A DNA stretch of 64,000 nucleotides from Ignavibacteriota bacterium (GTDB lineage Bacteria > Bacteroidota > Ignavibacteria > Ignavibacteriales > Melioribacteraceae), in contig PAAX01000036.1 of the NCBI GenBank assembly GCA_002698995.1, positions 62,001 to 126,000 of the forward strand. The letters run 5' to 3'. Both the position numbers and the translations under genes were made by a program. This document shows positions 27,728 to 38,151 of this stretch, one piece after another. Position 1 is the first letter of the stretch. Each line of letters starts with the position of its first letter. A model generated the notes under the pieces. That model made no database searches and was not told the DNA's origin. It saw only the letters and a list, made by a program, of their open reading frames with translations.

Positions 27728-30700
27728 TTAAAAATCTGTTCCAATGGAAAGATAAAATCTTGGTTTAGAAAATCCCTCAACATTATAAGCCCAAGCAAAA
27801 TCAAATTTCCACAAGAAAATAAAATACATTCTTAAACCAATTCCGGTCCCCATTAATAAATCTTTAGTAACCGTATTTCCATTTTCATTTTTTGAGAAAA
27901 GCTGAAGCTGCTTATTATAATTCCATGCAGTTCCGGCATCAAAATAAATTGATCCCAAAATATTTTGAAAGAGAAGCGGAAGAGGACCGGTTACCAAATA
28001 TCTAATAAGTGGAACTCTTAACTCTAAATTTAGAAGTGAATATTTAGTACCAATTTTTTCTCCGTAATCAAATCCTCTCATCGGTAGCCCCGGAGTTAAG
28101 AAAGCAAAATCGGAAGTTGATTCAATCGGAATATCACCTGAGGCAAATGATCTGTTAATCCAATTATCAACACCTCCTAAGAAAAATCTTTGAGGATTAT
28201 TACCACCGGAAATACCGCCGGAAAATCTCATTGCAAAACCGTTATCAAACCAGAATCTATAGTACTGTCTAAAATCCCAAACAGTAGAATAAAAACTATG
28301 TTGGGAAGAACCAATTCCGGGATTACCAAAAAATGTTATTCTATATCTGCTTCCTTCAATAGGAGAATAATAACCCCAGAAAGTATTATCATGAACAAAT
28401 CCTATTGATGGAATTACATAACTTACTTTTTCAGTCGGATCATTATAATTATCCAAATTCTCCGATGAAACATTTAAGTAACTTAAACTTCCTTCCAGTC
28501 TGTAAAAACGAGATAACGGATAACTAGCAGAAGCTACAAAACCAAAATTTCTGTATCGATATAATTGCGAACCTTGTCCCCGATTTATATAAATAAATCT
28601 TGCAGTATGAAATCCCTCAAAACCATAATCAATTCTTTCTGGTAAATAATAATAAGCTAATCCATAATCGCTATTTTTTAAATCAACTTGCAGACTAGTA
28701 ACACCAACTAATCTATGGTTTCCCAGCATATCACTAAAGCTAAGAACGGTTGTTCCTAAAAGTCCGTATAAAGTACTATAACCGGCATTCGCATAAATCA
28801 AATCGGGCGAGAAATTTATTTTGTATTTGTTAACTAGAAAATTTCCGTCTTCATCAAGATTAGCAATAAAAGTTGTGTCTCTGTATTTTTGAGATGAAGT
28901 ATCACTTGCAATTTCTTTAGAACCAAAAATATAATTTGTGTATTCGTCTTTCGACTTCACTGAATCCGATTGAGCTAATTGACCGGTAAAAATAATTGGT
29001 TCATCATCCTTTGTTTTTACGGTATCGGATTTAGTAATTACGGTAGAATCTTTTAAAGCAATTATTGTAGAATCATTCTTTATAATCAATGTAGAATCTG
29101 AAGAAGTAGAATCTGTTTCAGCAGAAATTAAATTTTTCTCATCGACTTCCTCTTCAGCAAGTTCACCTTGCGCAGAATTAGAATCTGATTGGGTAGCAGC
29201 TAATACTTCATCATTTGGACTGTTTGCAAATAGCCCATCTGCATTTCCTTTTGCAAACATCATTTTCATGTAGTTTGTCGGTTCAATTTTTTCGCCAAGA
29301 GACTGCATTTCAAACGGATTATTCAACAAATAAATATTATATCCTTGATTGAAAAGACTTGTAAATACAAGCTTTTTTCCATCTTCTGTAATTGAAAGTT
29401 GATTGATTCCGTTTAACGAATTTGTTAAAGGAAGACTTGGCTGCGTTAATAACATCTCAGGATTTTCAAAGTTATTGATTTCCTTTCTATACAAATTATC
29501 AATTCCATTATAGTCAGAAACAAAAATCATATATTTACCATCAGGGGAAATAACAGCAGATTTTTCACCGCTATATTCCCAATCTGTTATTCTGTATACT
29601 TTTTCTGTTTCTACATTCATTGTGTATAGATCAATATTCTTATAGTTATGGTTATACATTTCATGATTTTCGGGGATTTTATACCTATCAGTAAATTCGC
29701 CTCTATCAGAAGAAAATATTACCCAGTTACCGTCATGAGACCAAGAAGGATTCATATCCGAAAAAATATCATTAGTTAAATTTTCTAACTTATCCTTCTC
29801 AAAATCATAAACATAAATATCGCTTTGAGATTCATTAGAAGCATTGAAAGCAATTTTACTTCCATCAAAAGACCAGCTTACAGATTCAATTCCACTAAAC
29901 TTAAAAGGAAGTTCTTTAGAATCCCCCTCTGCAACATCAACAATCGTAATTCTATCAAAACCACCGCTTTTGGTAGAAACTGCAATTCTTTTATTATCGG
30001 GAGCCCAAGTAAGTGCGGGGAATAAAACATTTAATTCTTCAAAATCATTCGTTCTTCCGCTGGAAATAATTTTCTCAACATCATCAGGCTTGTTAATATC
30101 CATCAAATAAAGATCAAGAAATATATCTCTATCAGAGATAAAAACTATTTTATCACCTTGTGGAGAAATTGCCGGACTAGTATTATAAAATCCGCCAACT
30201 TTTTTGTTGTCTGTCAATCTCTTAGCAATTTCATCCGGATCTTTTCTAAACGAAATTTCAGGCCAGTATTCTCTTTTTAATGACTTTTTCCATCTATCGT
30301 TTAATTCTTCTATAGTTAATCCAATTCCTGCTTTAAGTCCATTCTGCACATTTCCGGCATTTTGAACTTGCTTTAGTAATTCACCTATTTTTTGTTCACC
30401 GTATTTATCAGCAATGTATTTGAATAAAGCTTGTCCGCCGCGATAAGCATAATAACCGCCAAGTTGATTTATATCAGGAAGATATTCATTTATAATTGCA
30501 TCTCTAATAAACATGTCAGAATTAGTTTCCCAGCCGCTTGCAAGGTATTCAGCCATTCCTTCATGATACCAAAGCGGAAGTTGAAGTGTGATTCCCTTAG
30601 CAATTATATTTTGAACAGTGCCTCCGTATAATAAATCACGCATTACGGCATGTACAAGTTCATGATGAATTACATGTTCAAATTTTTCATAAGAGCCTTC

Positions 30701-31054
30701 AAAAGGAAATACAACTCTGTTTTTAAATGGTTCGGTAAAACCGCCTACACCTTGACTTAAATAGGAATCCGTAGTATTAGTTTCTTGAAACTCATTATGT
30801 GAATCATAAATAATAAGAGCAATTCTTGCTCCTAATTGATAATCAAGTTTATTAAGAATAGATTCTAAAGAAGCTTCGGCAGCATGAGCAGTAAATTCCG
30901 CTGTAGTTTTTCCTTGTTCAGTAAAGTAAATATCAAAATGTTTAGTTTGAATATAAAACCATTCATGTTCTCTATACTGAACTCTATTCTGTCCAAACTG
31001 CGCCGAAAGTGTAATAGCTAAAAACAAAAAGGAAAATATATTTCTAACAGTCAT
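27728..31054 (-). CDS. Gluzincin-like peptidase, TolB-like propeller and outer-membrane barrel in one protein
   Basis: I start this at ATG 31054, which has GAAGG upstream and begins a clean signal peptide (MTVRNIFSFLFLAITLSAQ); an ATG at 31069 adds 5 residues. In 1108 residues I see an N-terminal metallopeptidase-like region with HHELVHAV (His131, Glu132, His135) and a downstream YHEGMAEYLA glutamate. WD40/TolB-type propeller repeats follow (about 280-600), then a Ser/Thr/Asp-rich linker. The C-terminal region resembles BamA-type barrels and ends in Phe. It should sit in the outer membrane. It is the last gene of the envelope cluster. Confidence 0.85.
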   Translation of the reverse strand: MTVRNIFSFLFLAITLSAQFGQNRVQYREHEWFYIQTKHFDIYFTEQGKTTAEFTAHAAEASLESILNKLDYQLGARIALIIYDSHNEFQETNTTDSYLSQGVGGFTEPFKNRVVFPFEGSYEKFEHVIHHELVHAVMRDLLYGGTVQNIIAKGITLQLPLWYHEGMAEYLASGWETNSDMFIRDAIINEYLPDINQLGGYYAYRGGQALFKYIADKYGEQKIGELLKQVQNAGNVQNGLKAGIGLTIEELNDRWKKSLKREYWPEISFRKDPDEIAKRLTDNKKVGGFYNTSPAISPQGDKIVFISDRDIFLDLYLMDINKPDDVEKIISSGRTNDFEELNVLFPALTWAPDNKRIAVSTKSGGFDRITIVDVAEGDSKELPFKFSGIESVSWSFDGSKIAFNASNESQSDIYVYDFEKDKLENLTNDIFSDMNPSWSHDGNWVIFSSDRGEFTDRYKIPENHEMYNHNYKNIDLYTMNVETEKVYRITDWEYSGEKSAVISPDGKYMIFVSDYNGIDNLYRKEINNFENPEMLLTQPSLPLTNSLNGINQLSITEDGKKLVFTSLFNQGYNIYLLNNPFEMQSLGEKIEPTNYMKMMFAKGNADGLFANSPNDEVLAATQSDSNSAQGELAEEEVDEKNLISAETDSTSSDSTLIIKNDSTIIALKDSTVITKSDTVKTKDDEPIIFTGQLAQSDSVKSKDEYTNYIFGSKEIASDTSSQKYRDTTFIANLDEDGNFLVNKYKINFSPDLIYANAGYSTLYGLLGTTVLSFSDMLGNHRLVGVTSLQVDLKNSDYGLAYYYLPERIDYGFEGFHTARFIYINRGQGSQLYRYRNFGFVASASYPLSRFYRLEGSLSYLNVSSENLDNYNDPTEKVSYVIPSIGFVHDNTFWGYYSPIEGSRYRITFFGNPGIGSSQHSFYSTVWDFRQYYRFWFDNGFAMRFSGGISGGNNPQRFFLGGVDNWINRSFASGDIPIESTSDFAFLTPGLPMRGFDYGEKIGTKYSLLNLELRVPLIRYLVTGPLPLLFQNILGSIYFDAGTAWNYNKQLQLFSKNENGNTVTKDLLMGTGIGLRMYFIFLWKFDFAWAYNVEGFSKPRFYLSIGTDF

Positions 31055-31098
31055 AGTAAAATCCTTCATCTATCTTTTTTATTATAATTAGAATAGAG

Positions 31099-33186
31099 CT
31101 AATCTAAAAGTATAAAATCGATCTCTCTTTTTTGTTCATCAATTCTAACAAGTTTAACAACAATTTTATCACCAAGCCTAAATCTTCTGCCGTTTCTTCT
31201 TCCAACAACAGAATAACTTTTTTCATCAAAAAGATAATAGTCATCATCTAAATCTTTAAATCTGATTAATCCTTCAGCAAGAGTTTCATTAAGTTCAACA
31301 AAAATTCCGAAATTTGTAATCCCAGAAATTACGGCTTGAAATTCATCACCTATTTTATTTCTAAGGTATTCCATTTGTTTCAATTTTACAGAAAGTCTTT
31401 CGGCATTAACGGCATTTCTCTCCATTGCAGAAGAATGATCGCAAATTTCCTCAAGTTGAGCAAAAGAAAACCCGACTTTTTGATTTGTTAAAAATTGATG
31501 GAGTACTGTATGAACAATTAAATCAGGAAATCTTCTGATAGGTGAAGTAAAATGAGTATAATATTTGAATGCTAATCCGTAATGTCCAATATTTTCAATA
31601 TCATAAATTGCTTTTGCCATCGATCTGATTGCAACTTCATTAACAACTGCTTCTTCTTCGGTTCCTTCAACCTGCTCTAAAAGATACTGCAATTGTTTTG
31701 AATGATTTTTACTTCCGATATCGAATTTATATCCCAAAGAATTTACGAATCTGCCGAATTCAAAAAGTTTTTCTTCATCAGGAACATCATGAACACGATA
31801 AACAAAAGGAATTTTCGTTTTATTTTTTGCAATATGTTCTGCAACAATTTTATTAGCAAGAAGCATAAATTCTTCAATTAAATTATTGCTTTCCTTAACC
31901 ACTTTAATTTTTACTCCAATTGGAGTTCCTTTTTCGTCAACTTCAAATTTAACTTCCGGTGTATGAAAATTTATACTTCCGTTTGAAATTCTTTTTTTCT
32001 TTAACTGCTTTGCAATTTTATTAAGTGTCAACAACTCCGAATTAAACTTACCTTTTCCGGTATCTAAAATTTCCTGCACTTCTTCATAAGTAAATCTTTG
32101 ATCACTATTAATTATTGTTTTGTGAATTTCATAATTAACAAGTTTAGCTCTCGGTGTCATTTCTACAATTACAGAATAAGTCAACCTATCTTCATTTGGA
32201 ACCAAAGAACAAATCTGATTTGATAATTTTTCAGGAAGCATTGGAATTACTTTGCCAACTATATAAACACTTGTTCCTCGTTTAAGAGCTTCATCATATA
32301 AAGGTGAATTGGTTGTTACATAATGACTAACATCAGCAATATGAATTCCAATTTTATAATTTCCATTCTCCAATTTTTCCAGCGATAACGCATCATCAAA
32401 ATCTTTAGCATCTTCAGGATCAATAGTAAATGTTGTAATATTTCTAAAATCTACTCTCTTGGATATTTCATCTTTATCAATAGAACCATCTACATTTTTT
32501 AACTGATCATCAACCTCTTTAGGGAAAGAATAGCTCAAATTAAATTCATGTGCAATTGCTGCAATCTCAGCATCGTAAGTACCGGCTTTACCATATATTT
32601 CTTCAACTTTACCGAATAGTTCTTTATTCTTTGATTCCCAATCAATTCCGGTTACAAGAACTTTGTCATTTTCTTTTGCACCATTTAAATCTTTTTTTCT
32701 TACATAAATTTCTTTACGTAATTCACTGCCGTCCGGTACTAATAAATATCCCCCTTCGGTAACTTTTATTATACCTAAAACGGATTCGTTTTTTCTTTCA
32801 AGAACAGAAACAATTTTTCCTTCGTAGTTTTTTCCCTTCTTTTTATCAAGAAGTTCAACTTCTACAATATCGCCGTTGAATGCATCTGCAAAGTATTTTG
32901 AAGGAATAAAAATATCATTGTACTTTTTATTTTCGGTAACAACAAATCCAAAATTTCCACTTTCGGTTATTTGGAGCTTTCCTTTAATTTTTTCAACTGA
33001 CTTTTGATTAAGAGAAAACTTTTTTCCGGTCTTGATTAAAAAATCCTCTTTAAATAGATCGTGAAGAACCTGCTTAAGCTTTGAAATTTCATGAGCATCT
33101 TTTATATAAAGACGCTTAGCTAAATCTCTTGATTTAAGTTTATCAGTCGGATTTTTTTTGAAGTAAGCTTTAATTTCTTTTTTCAT
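31099..33186 (-). CDS. rnr: Ribonuclease R
   Basis: The 695-residue protein has a short N-terminal helix-turn-helix-like region, cold-shock domains, and an RNB catalytic domain with FTIDPEDAKDFDDALSLE carrying the metal-binding aspartates. A C-terminal S1 domain follows (EFQAVISGITNFGIFVELNE). It degrades structured RNA 3' to 5'. The start codon overlaps the tamB stop by one base (TAATG), so translation is probably coupled. Confidence 0.96.
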   Translation of the reverse strand: MKKEIKAYFKKNPTDKLKSRDLAKRLYIKDAHEISKLKQVLHDLFKEDFLIKTGKKFSLNQKSVEKIKGKLQITESGNFGFVVTENKKYNDIFIPSKYFADAFNGDIVEVELLDKKKGKNYEGKIVSVLERKNESVLGIIKVTEGGYLLVPDGSELRKEIYVRKKDLNGAKENDKVLVTGIDWESKNKELFGKVEEIYGKAGTYDAEIAAIAHEFNLSYSFPKEVDDQLKNVDGSIDKDEISKRVDFRNITTFTIDPEDAKDFDDALSLEKLENGNYKIGIHIADVSHYVTTNSPLYDEALKRGTSVYIVGKVIPMLPEKLSNQICSLVPNEDRLTYSVIVEMTPRAKLVNYEIHKTIINSDQRFTYEEVQEILDTGKGKFNSELLTLNKIAKQLKKKRISNGSINFHTPEVKFEVDEKGTPIGVKIKVVKESNNLIEEFMLLANKIVAEHIAKNKTKIPFVYRVHDVPDEEKLFEFGRFVNSLGYKFDIGSKNHSKQLQYLLEQVEGTEEEAVVNEVAIRSMAKAIYDIENIGHYGLAFKYYTHFTSPIRRFPDLIVHTVLHQFLTNQKVGFSFAQLEEICDHSSAMERNAVNAERLSVKLKQMEYLRNKIGDEFQAVISGITNFGIFVELNETLAEGLIRFKDLDDDYYLFDEKSYSVVGRRNGRRFRLGDKIVVKLVRIDEQKREIDFILLD

Positions 33187-36100
33187 TAGAACTCGAATCT
33201 ATATTTTAAACCAAATTCAGTGATTTTTTCCTCAAAACTGTTTGTCTGAAGAACAGGATCTTTTCTTTCAAACCTCATTAAAAAATTAGGATTGAACAAA
33301 TATTCAATTCTAACATTTGCTTGACTAACATTTTGAAAGACATCAGTAGTTCCGCCAAAAGTATATTTTACATCTTTAATTCTGCCCGAAATACTGAATG
33401 TAGTTGCCTGCTGCGTTTGACCAAGTCTTATATCATTTACAACTTCACCTACTGCCGAATTTACAAATCCAGTTAATACCGGACCAAGAAACGAACCAGC
33501 TACATTACCAATTTCGCTGTTGATTTGATTTCCAAGTTCTGTTCTTTGATCGGCACTTAAATCATTCTTAAATTTACCTATAAGTACAAAAGAAAAAGCA
33601 TCGGAAACATCTAGCCTGCTATCGGGAACGTTATCTTGAATATTTCTTTGTCCAACATAAACATTAATATTATCAGTATTCTCAGTTAAGTTTCTTCCTA
33701 AATCACTTAATGGACCGGTTAATTTCAATTTTACTGCAACCGGTTTGGTAGTTTGTTCCTGCACATCATAATAATCAGATTGATAAGTAGAAACAATATC
33801 TAAATAAGGATTAGTTACATCACTTTCAAATCTAATTGCACCTTCAGCGTTAAAGGTTTTTATAAAATCTAATTTAGAACCAGAAAGAACCGTAAATTCT
33901 CCTTGAATAAACTGTTGTCCTGATATCCTTTCGAACCTCATTGAACCGGCAGCATTAACAGTTAATTTTTGATTTGCTGCTTTTGATAATATAAATACTA
34001 TTTCTGCCGGATCTTGAATTGAAACACCAAATTCGTAATCTAAATCTGCTGCATTATTTTCGGCGCTTTTAATCACTTTATTTTGATTATTACTTTCCAA
34101 AAGTCTTCTCAGCATCAAATCATCATCGCTGATGTTTGTTGTATCTTCTATAAAAACATATTGGATATTTTCACTTAGATTACCTCCCGAAGCTTGTCCG
34201 GCTGAAAAAGTTAGATTAGCTTTTTTTACCAATACTTCCCCAACAAAATTAGATTTACCGTTTTTACTGGTATAAATCCAATCACCATCAGTTCCAATAA
34301 AAAGTGTTCCGTACAAATTAGGCATAACTTCTTTAGTTTTTTCGGAAAGTACTGTTAAATCTCCATTAATAATAAATTCAGCCTCTGCAATTCCGTTAGA
34401 AGAAAGAACAGCTTTTCCTTTACCTTTCATAATACCATGATTAGAAACCATTAAAGTATTTTTAATCATAAAATCTTCTATGGTAATTTCTTCGTTATTA
34501 AATGAAGCATGAAATGCCATATTGTAATCTAAGTTATTTGCTCGAAGTGTTAAGTATGAATCATCAACAAAAACTTTACCGGTAAATTTAGGATTTTCAA
34601 CAGTTCCGTTTATTGATAAATCAGCATTCAAAATTCCCATTTGATTTTTTACGAAAGGAAGAATATCTCCAAAAGTATTGATGATAAATTCATTAGTTAC
34701 AATCTTCAAATCCATTTCTTTATCTTTTATAAATCTTTCCTCATCACTTAAAAAAGCAAGATTAATTGGAACAGTTCCATACATTTTTAAACTTGGATTT
34801 ATAAAAGTTTTTGATGTGTCAATAAATCTTATATCCGTTTCCAAAAGTTTATCTTCATAATATATATTGCTTATTATTCTTCCGAATTCATTTCCGCCTA
34901 TGTTTATATCTTTAAGATCAAGTTTAATATCAATTAAAGGATCAGATAAATTACCGGTTAGCCAAATTTCGGTTAACAAATCTCCATTAATTGGACGGTC
35001 ACCTTCTTTAACAAGAAGTTTTGAAAGTGAAGCTCCGGTCGAATCTTCCAATCGCATCAGATAATTTAGGTTTCCATCGCTATGTAAAATTCCATCCAAT
35101 GTCAGCAAAGAAGAACCGATTGATAGATTAAAATCTTTTACTCTTACCGAATCATTAGTGAATTCAACTGCAATTGGTTCTTCATTAAAAAGTTCTTGAT
35201 TGTTATATGTGATAAACAAATTGGAAAGATTAATGTCATTAAACTCAGGTTTTAATATCATACTTCCATCGGTATAAAAACTGAGGTTTGTATCCAGCTT
35301 AGCGCCCGAGTTAAAATATAGTTTTCCCTTATTGAACAGAAAATCAGCACTAATATCATCAAAGTTTCTGTTAGCATAAACTCTGTCGGTTTTAAACGAT
35401 ATATTACCGAACAGATTATTGAAATCATTAATGATATTATTCCGCGAAAAAGAAATTTTTGATTCGAGATCAGACATATATATTACAGAAGTGTCAAATA
35501 CATTTACGAAATAATCGATTTTAAAATTTGTAGTTACGCCAAAACTATTATTGTCATTTTTAACAACCCCTTCGCCGGCACCCGAGATATCAAGTTTTTT
35601 TAATCCTAAAAATTTTGCAATCGTTTCAAAATCTTTAAACACAAAATTATAATTGAATGAGATATTTTCTTTGGCAATTGAAGTATCCAATCCTGCTGTA
35701 TAATTAATTAAAGTATCCTCTTTCAATAAATTAAGTTCATCAACTTTATCTGAGATTATTCTTGTTATTACTTCACTTTGATAATCGAGAAGATCAATTG
35801 CTTTGCTTAACGAAAAATCACCGCCGATATTAAAATCAAGAAAATCGGAATTCAGCGCAATACTTCTTGTAGTATCAGTCTTTGATATTTCCAAATCAAT
35901 TTGAGATTCCGGAATTTCATGATCATTGTACGTTGAAGGTTCAAGCTTAGCAATAAATTTATTCTGCATTTCATCAAGTTCTAATCCTGTTCCGTTAAGA
36001 CTAAAAGCCAAATTCAAGTTTGATGAATCTTTCTGGTCTTTAGTTAATCTTGATAAATCAAGTTTTTTTATATCCGCAGTAATATCATATTTGGTTTTAG

Positions 36101-37697
36101 ATGTATCGGTAAAATTAAATTCAGCAATTGAAGTTAGTGAAGCATTTTCAATTACTGAGCTTACATTCATTTTAATTATTTGAGAATCTGCCCTAGTCGT
36201 TAAATCTAAATTTTTTATTGAATAAATATCAAACACAGAATTTTTGATATTAATTACCGCATCTGCAATTAAATCATTTGGACTGGTTCCTTCTCCTTTT
36301 ACCTTTGATTTTGTATTTAACTTGGTTGCAAATCCTAAAACCGGACTAAGATTCAGATTTGTGGTTTCAAGTTTACCATCATAAACAAGTTTATCTTTTG
36401 TAAGATCGAGAAATAATGAACCGTCAACTTTTCCTTTATTAACATCACCAAATATTTTTGATGAAAACTTTGTCGGTTCTCCTTTATACTCCGCATTAAA
36501 ATTAGATAAAATCACATTCTTGAAATCGGGCAGTTCCAGAGCGGGTAAAAGCTTTGTTACATTTTCATAATTCACATAAGAGTCGTTTATTTTTACATCC
36601 AAAAATAAATTTTCCGGAACATGAAGATTCTTAACATTTCCAGTCATTTTTAACTTTGTGTCATAAAAGCCTACGTCAAGTTTTTCAACATTTAAATCAC
36701 CAAAATAACCTTGAACCCTTAAATGAAGCGAAGGTTCTCCTTTAAGAAAATTTGTAGCATCTAAAAAAGAAGTTAAATCATCAAAATTAAATGAAGGAGT
36801 TATAAGTTCAAGCTGTACTGGATATTTTTCGAATTTTTGAAGTTCAGCTCCACCCAACAGATTAAGACTATCCAACCTTGCATTTATAGTAAAATCTGTA
36901 TTCTTTGTAATCAGTTTCAATTCTTCAACAGAAGCAAAATCTTTTGTTAGAAAGAAAGAACCCTTGAGATTTTCTAGTGTAAAGTTTTTAAAGTTTGGCT
37001 GAAATGATAAGTTTTCCAGAATAAAACGTAATTCCGATTTAGAAAGATCAGCATAAACTCTTGAAAAGAGATTGAAATTTTGAATCTGTAAATCGTTTGA
37101 GTTTATTGTCTCGTAAAGAATATCCTTGTTTAGATATTCGTAAGTTTTGTTAGAAAAATTAAGGTTGTTGATGCTGAAATCATTGATTTGAATTTTAAAA
37201 GGAAAACTGAAACCAGATTCTTCTTTTACTATTTCTTCCTCAACTTTTTCTTCTGAAGCAAAAAGCTTTGCAAGATTAAGTTCACCATTTTTATCTGCCT
37301 CTAACTTTACATAAATATCTGAAAGATGAATTTTTCTTAAATAGATTTTTTGAAGTAAAAGCTGCAGCGGACTTGTTTGAATTTCTATCTCGCCGATATA
37401 TGCAACTGTCTGAACAGAATCTGTTAATGCGATATCATAAATTTTTAATGTAGTTAAAAATGTCCCTTCAATATCGCCAATGTATAATGAGCCGCTGTTG
37501 GTTGAAGAATTAACAATCTCAACAATTTCTTCTCGTAAAAAATTTCTAAAAGAACTTGTTTGAGAATACCCAAAAAACACGAGCAGTAAAACAAAAATGA
37601 TAACAAAAAACGTAATAAACCCATTAACGATCTTTCTAAATAAGGATCTTTTAGGTTTTTCTTTTTTCTGCTCGCTATTATTCTTTGTATCGCTCAA
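33186..37697 (-). CDS. tamB: TamB-like translocation/assembly protein
   Basis: This 1503-residue protein has one N-terminal membrane anchor (about 27-47), a very long beta-rich region and the TamB (DUF490) domain at the C-terminus, ending KYRFEF. TamB/AsmA-like proteins span the periplasm and are implicated in lipid transport to, and protein assembly in, the outer membrane. The start is TTG (MSDTKNN), overlapping rfaE2 by 20 bases; no in-frame ATG lies near. A TamA partner is not obvious in the window, although BamA is encoded upstream in the same cluster. Confidence 0.9.
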   Translation of the reverse strand: MSDTKNNSEQKKEKPKRSLFRKIVNGFITFFVIIFVLLLVFFGYSQTSSFRNFLREEIVEIVNSSTNSGSLYIGDIEGTFLTTLKIYDIALTDSVQTVAYIGEIEIQTSPLQLLLQKIYLRKIHLSDIYVKLEADKNGELNLAKLFASEEKVEEEIVKEESGFSFPFKIQINDFSINNLNFSNKTYEYLNKDILYETINSNDLQIQNFNLFSRVYADLSKSELRFILENLSFQPNFKNFTLENLKGSFFLTKDFASVEELKLITKNTDFTINARLDSLNLLGGAELQKFEKYPVQLELITPSFNFDDLTSFLDATNFLKGEPSLHLRVQGYFGDLNVEKLDVGFYDTKLKMTGNVKNLHVPENLFLDVKINDSYVNYENVTKLLPALELPDFKNVILSNFNAEYKGEPTKFSSKIFGDVNKGKVDGSLFLDLTKDKLVYDGKLETTNLNLSPVLGFATKLNTKSKVKGEGTSPNDLIADAVINIKNSVFDIYSIKNLDLTTRADSQIIKMNVSSVIENASLTSIAEFNFTDTSKTKYDITADIKKLDLSRLTKDQKDSSNLNLAFSLNGTGLELDEMQNKFIAKLEPSTYNDHEIPESQIDLEISKTDTTRSIALNSDFLDFNIGGDFSLSKAIDLLDYQSEVITRIISDKVDELNLLKEDTLINYTAGLDTSIAKENISFNYNFVFKDFETIAKFLGLKKLDISGAGEGVVKNDNNSFGVTTNFKIDYFVNVFDTSVIYMSDLESKISFSRNNIINDFNNLFGNISFKTDRVYANRNFDDISADFLFNKGKLYFNSGAKLDTNLSFYTDGSMILKPEFNDINLSNLFITYNNQELFNEEPIAVEFTNDSVRVKDFNLSIGSSLLTLDGILHSDGNLNYLMRLEDSTGASLSKLLVKEGDRPINGDLLTEIWLTGNLSDPLIDIKLDLKDINIGGNEFGRIISNIYYEDKLLETDIRFIDTSKTFINPSLKMYGTVPINLAFLSDEERFIKDKEMDLKIVTNEFIINTFGDILPFVKNQMGILNADLSINGTVENPKFTGKVFVDDSYLTLRANNLDYNMAFHASFNNEEITIEDFMIKNTLMVSNHGIMKGKGKAVLSSNGIAEAEFIINGDLTVLSEKTKEVMPNLYGTLFIGTDGDWIYTSKNGKSNFVGEVLVKKANLTFSAGQASGGNLSENIQYVFIEDTTNISDDDLMLRRLLESNNQNKVIKSAENNAADLDYEFGVSIQDPAEIVFILSKAANQKLTVNAAGSMRFERISGQQFIQGEFTVLSGSKLDFIKTFNAEGAIRFESDVTNPYLDIVSTYQSDYYDVQEQTTKPVAVKLKLTGPLSDLGRNLTENTDNINVYVGQRNIQDNVPDSRLDVSDAFSFVLIGKFKNDLSADQRTELGNQINSEIGNVAGSFLGPVLTGFVNSAVGEVVNDIRLGQTQQATTFSISGRIKDVKYTFGGTTDVFQNVSQANVRIEYLFNPNFLMRFERKDPVLQTNSFEEKITEFGLKYRFEF

Positions 37698-38151
37698 GTA
37701 TAATCTTTATAATATTTGATGTTGATTGCTGATTAACAAATTCAATTGTTTTTACTTCACCGCCATTTGATTCAACAGTTTCTCTTCCTACAATTTTCGA
37801 AATATCCCAATCTGCACCTTTAACAAGAATATCCGGAATTAATTCATCAATAATTTCTTTTGGTGTATCTTCTTCAAAATAAGTTACATAATCAACACAT
37901 TTAAGATTGCTGACAACAAAAGCTCTTTCAGAATAATTAACAATCGGTCTTTTGCTCCCCTTAATTCTTCTTATTGATTCATCACTATTTAATGCAACAA
38001 TAAGAATATCTCCAAAAGATTTTGCTTTATTCAAGTAATCAACGTGTCCAGCATGAACAATATCAAAACAACCGTTACTGAATACTACTTTTTTATTTTC
38101 ATTTTTAAACTTTTTTCTTAGTTGATTTAGTTCACTTCTTTCAATTATCAT
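37678..38151 (-). CDS. rfaE2: Heptose-1-phosphate adenylyltransferase (HldE C-terminal domain type)
   Basis: The 157-residue nucleotidyltransferase has VFSNGCFDIVHAGHVDYL (HxGH-type motif) and ends with a QSTSNII segment, matching the second domain of E. coli HldE. It attaches AMP to D-glycero-beta-D-manno-heptose-1-phosphate for LPS core heptose. The start overlaps the rfaE1 stop by four bases (ATGA), and the end overlaps tamB by 20 bases. Confidence 0.93.
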   Translation of the reverse strand: MIIERSELNQLRKKFKNENKKVVFSNGCFDIVHAGHVDYLNKAKSFGDILIVALNSDESIRRIKGSKRPIVNYSERAFVVSNLKCVDYVTYFEEDTPKEIIDELIPDILVKGADWDISKIVGRETVESNGGEVKTIEFVNQQSTSNIIKIILERYKE

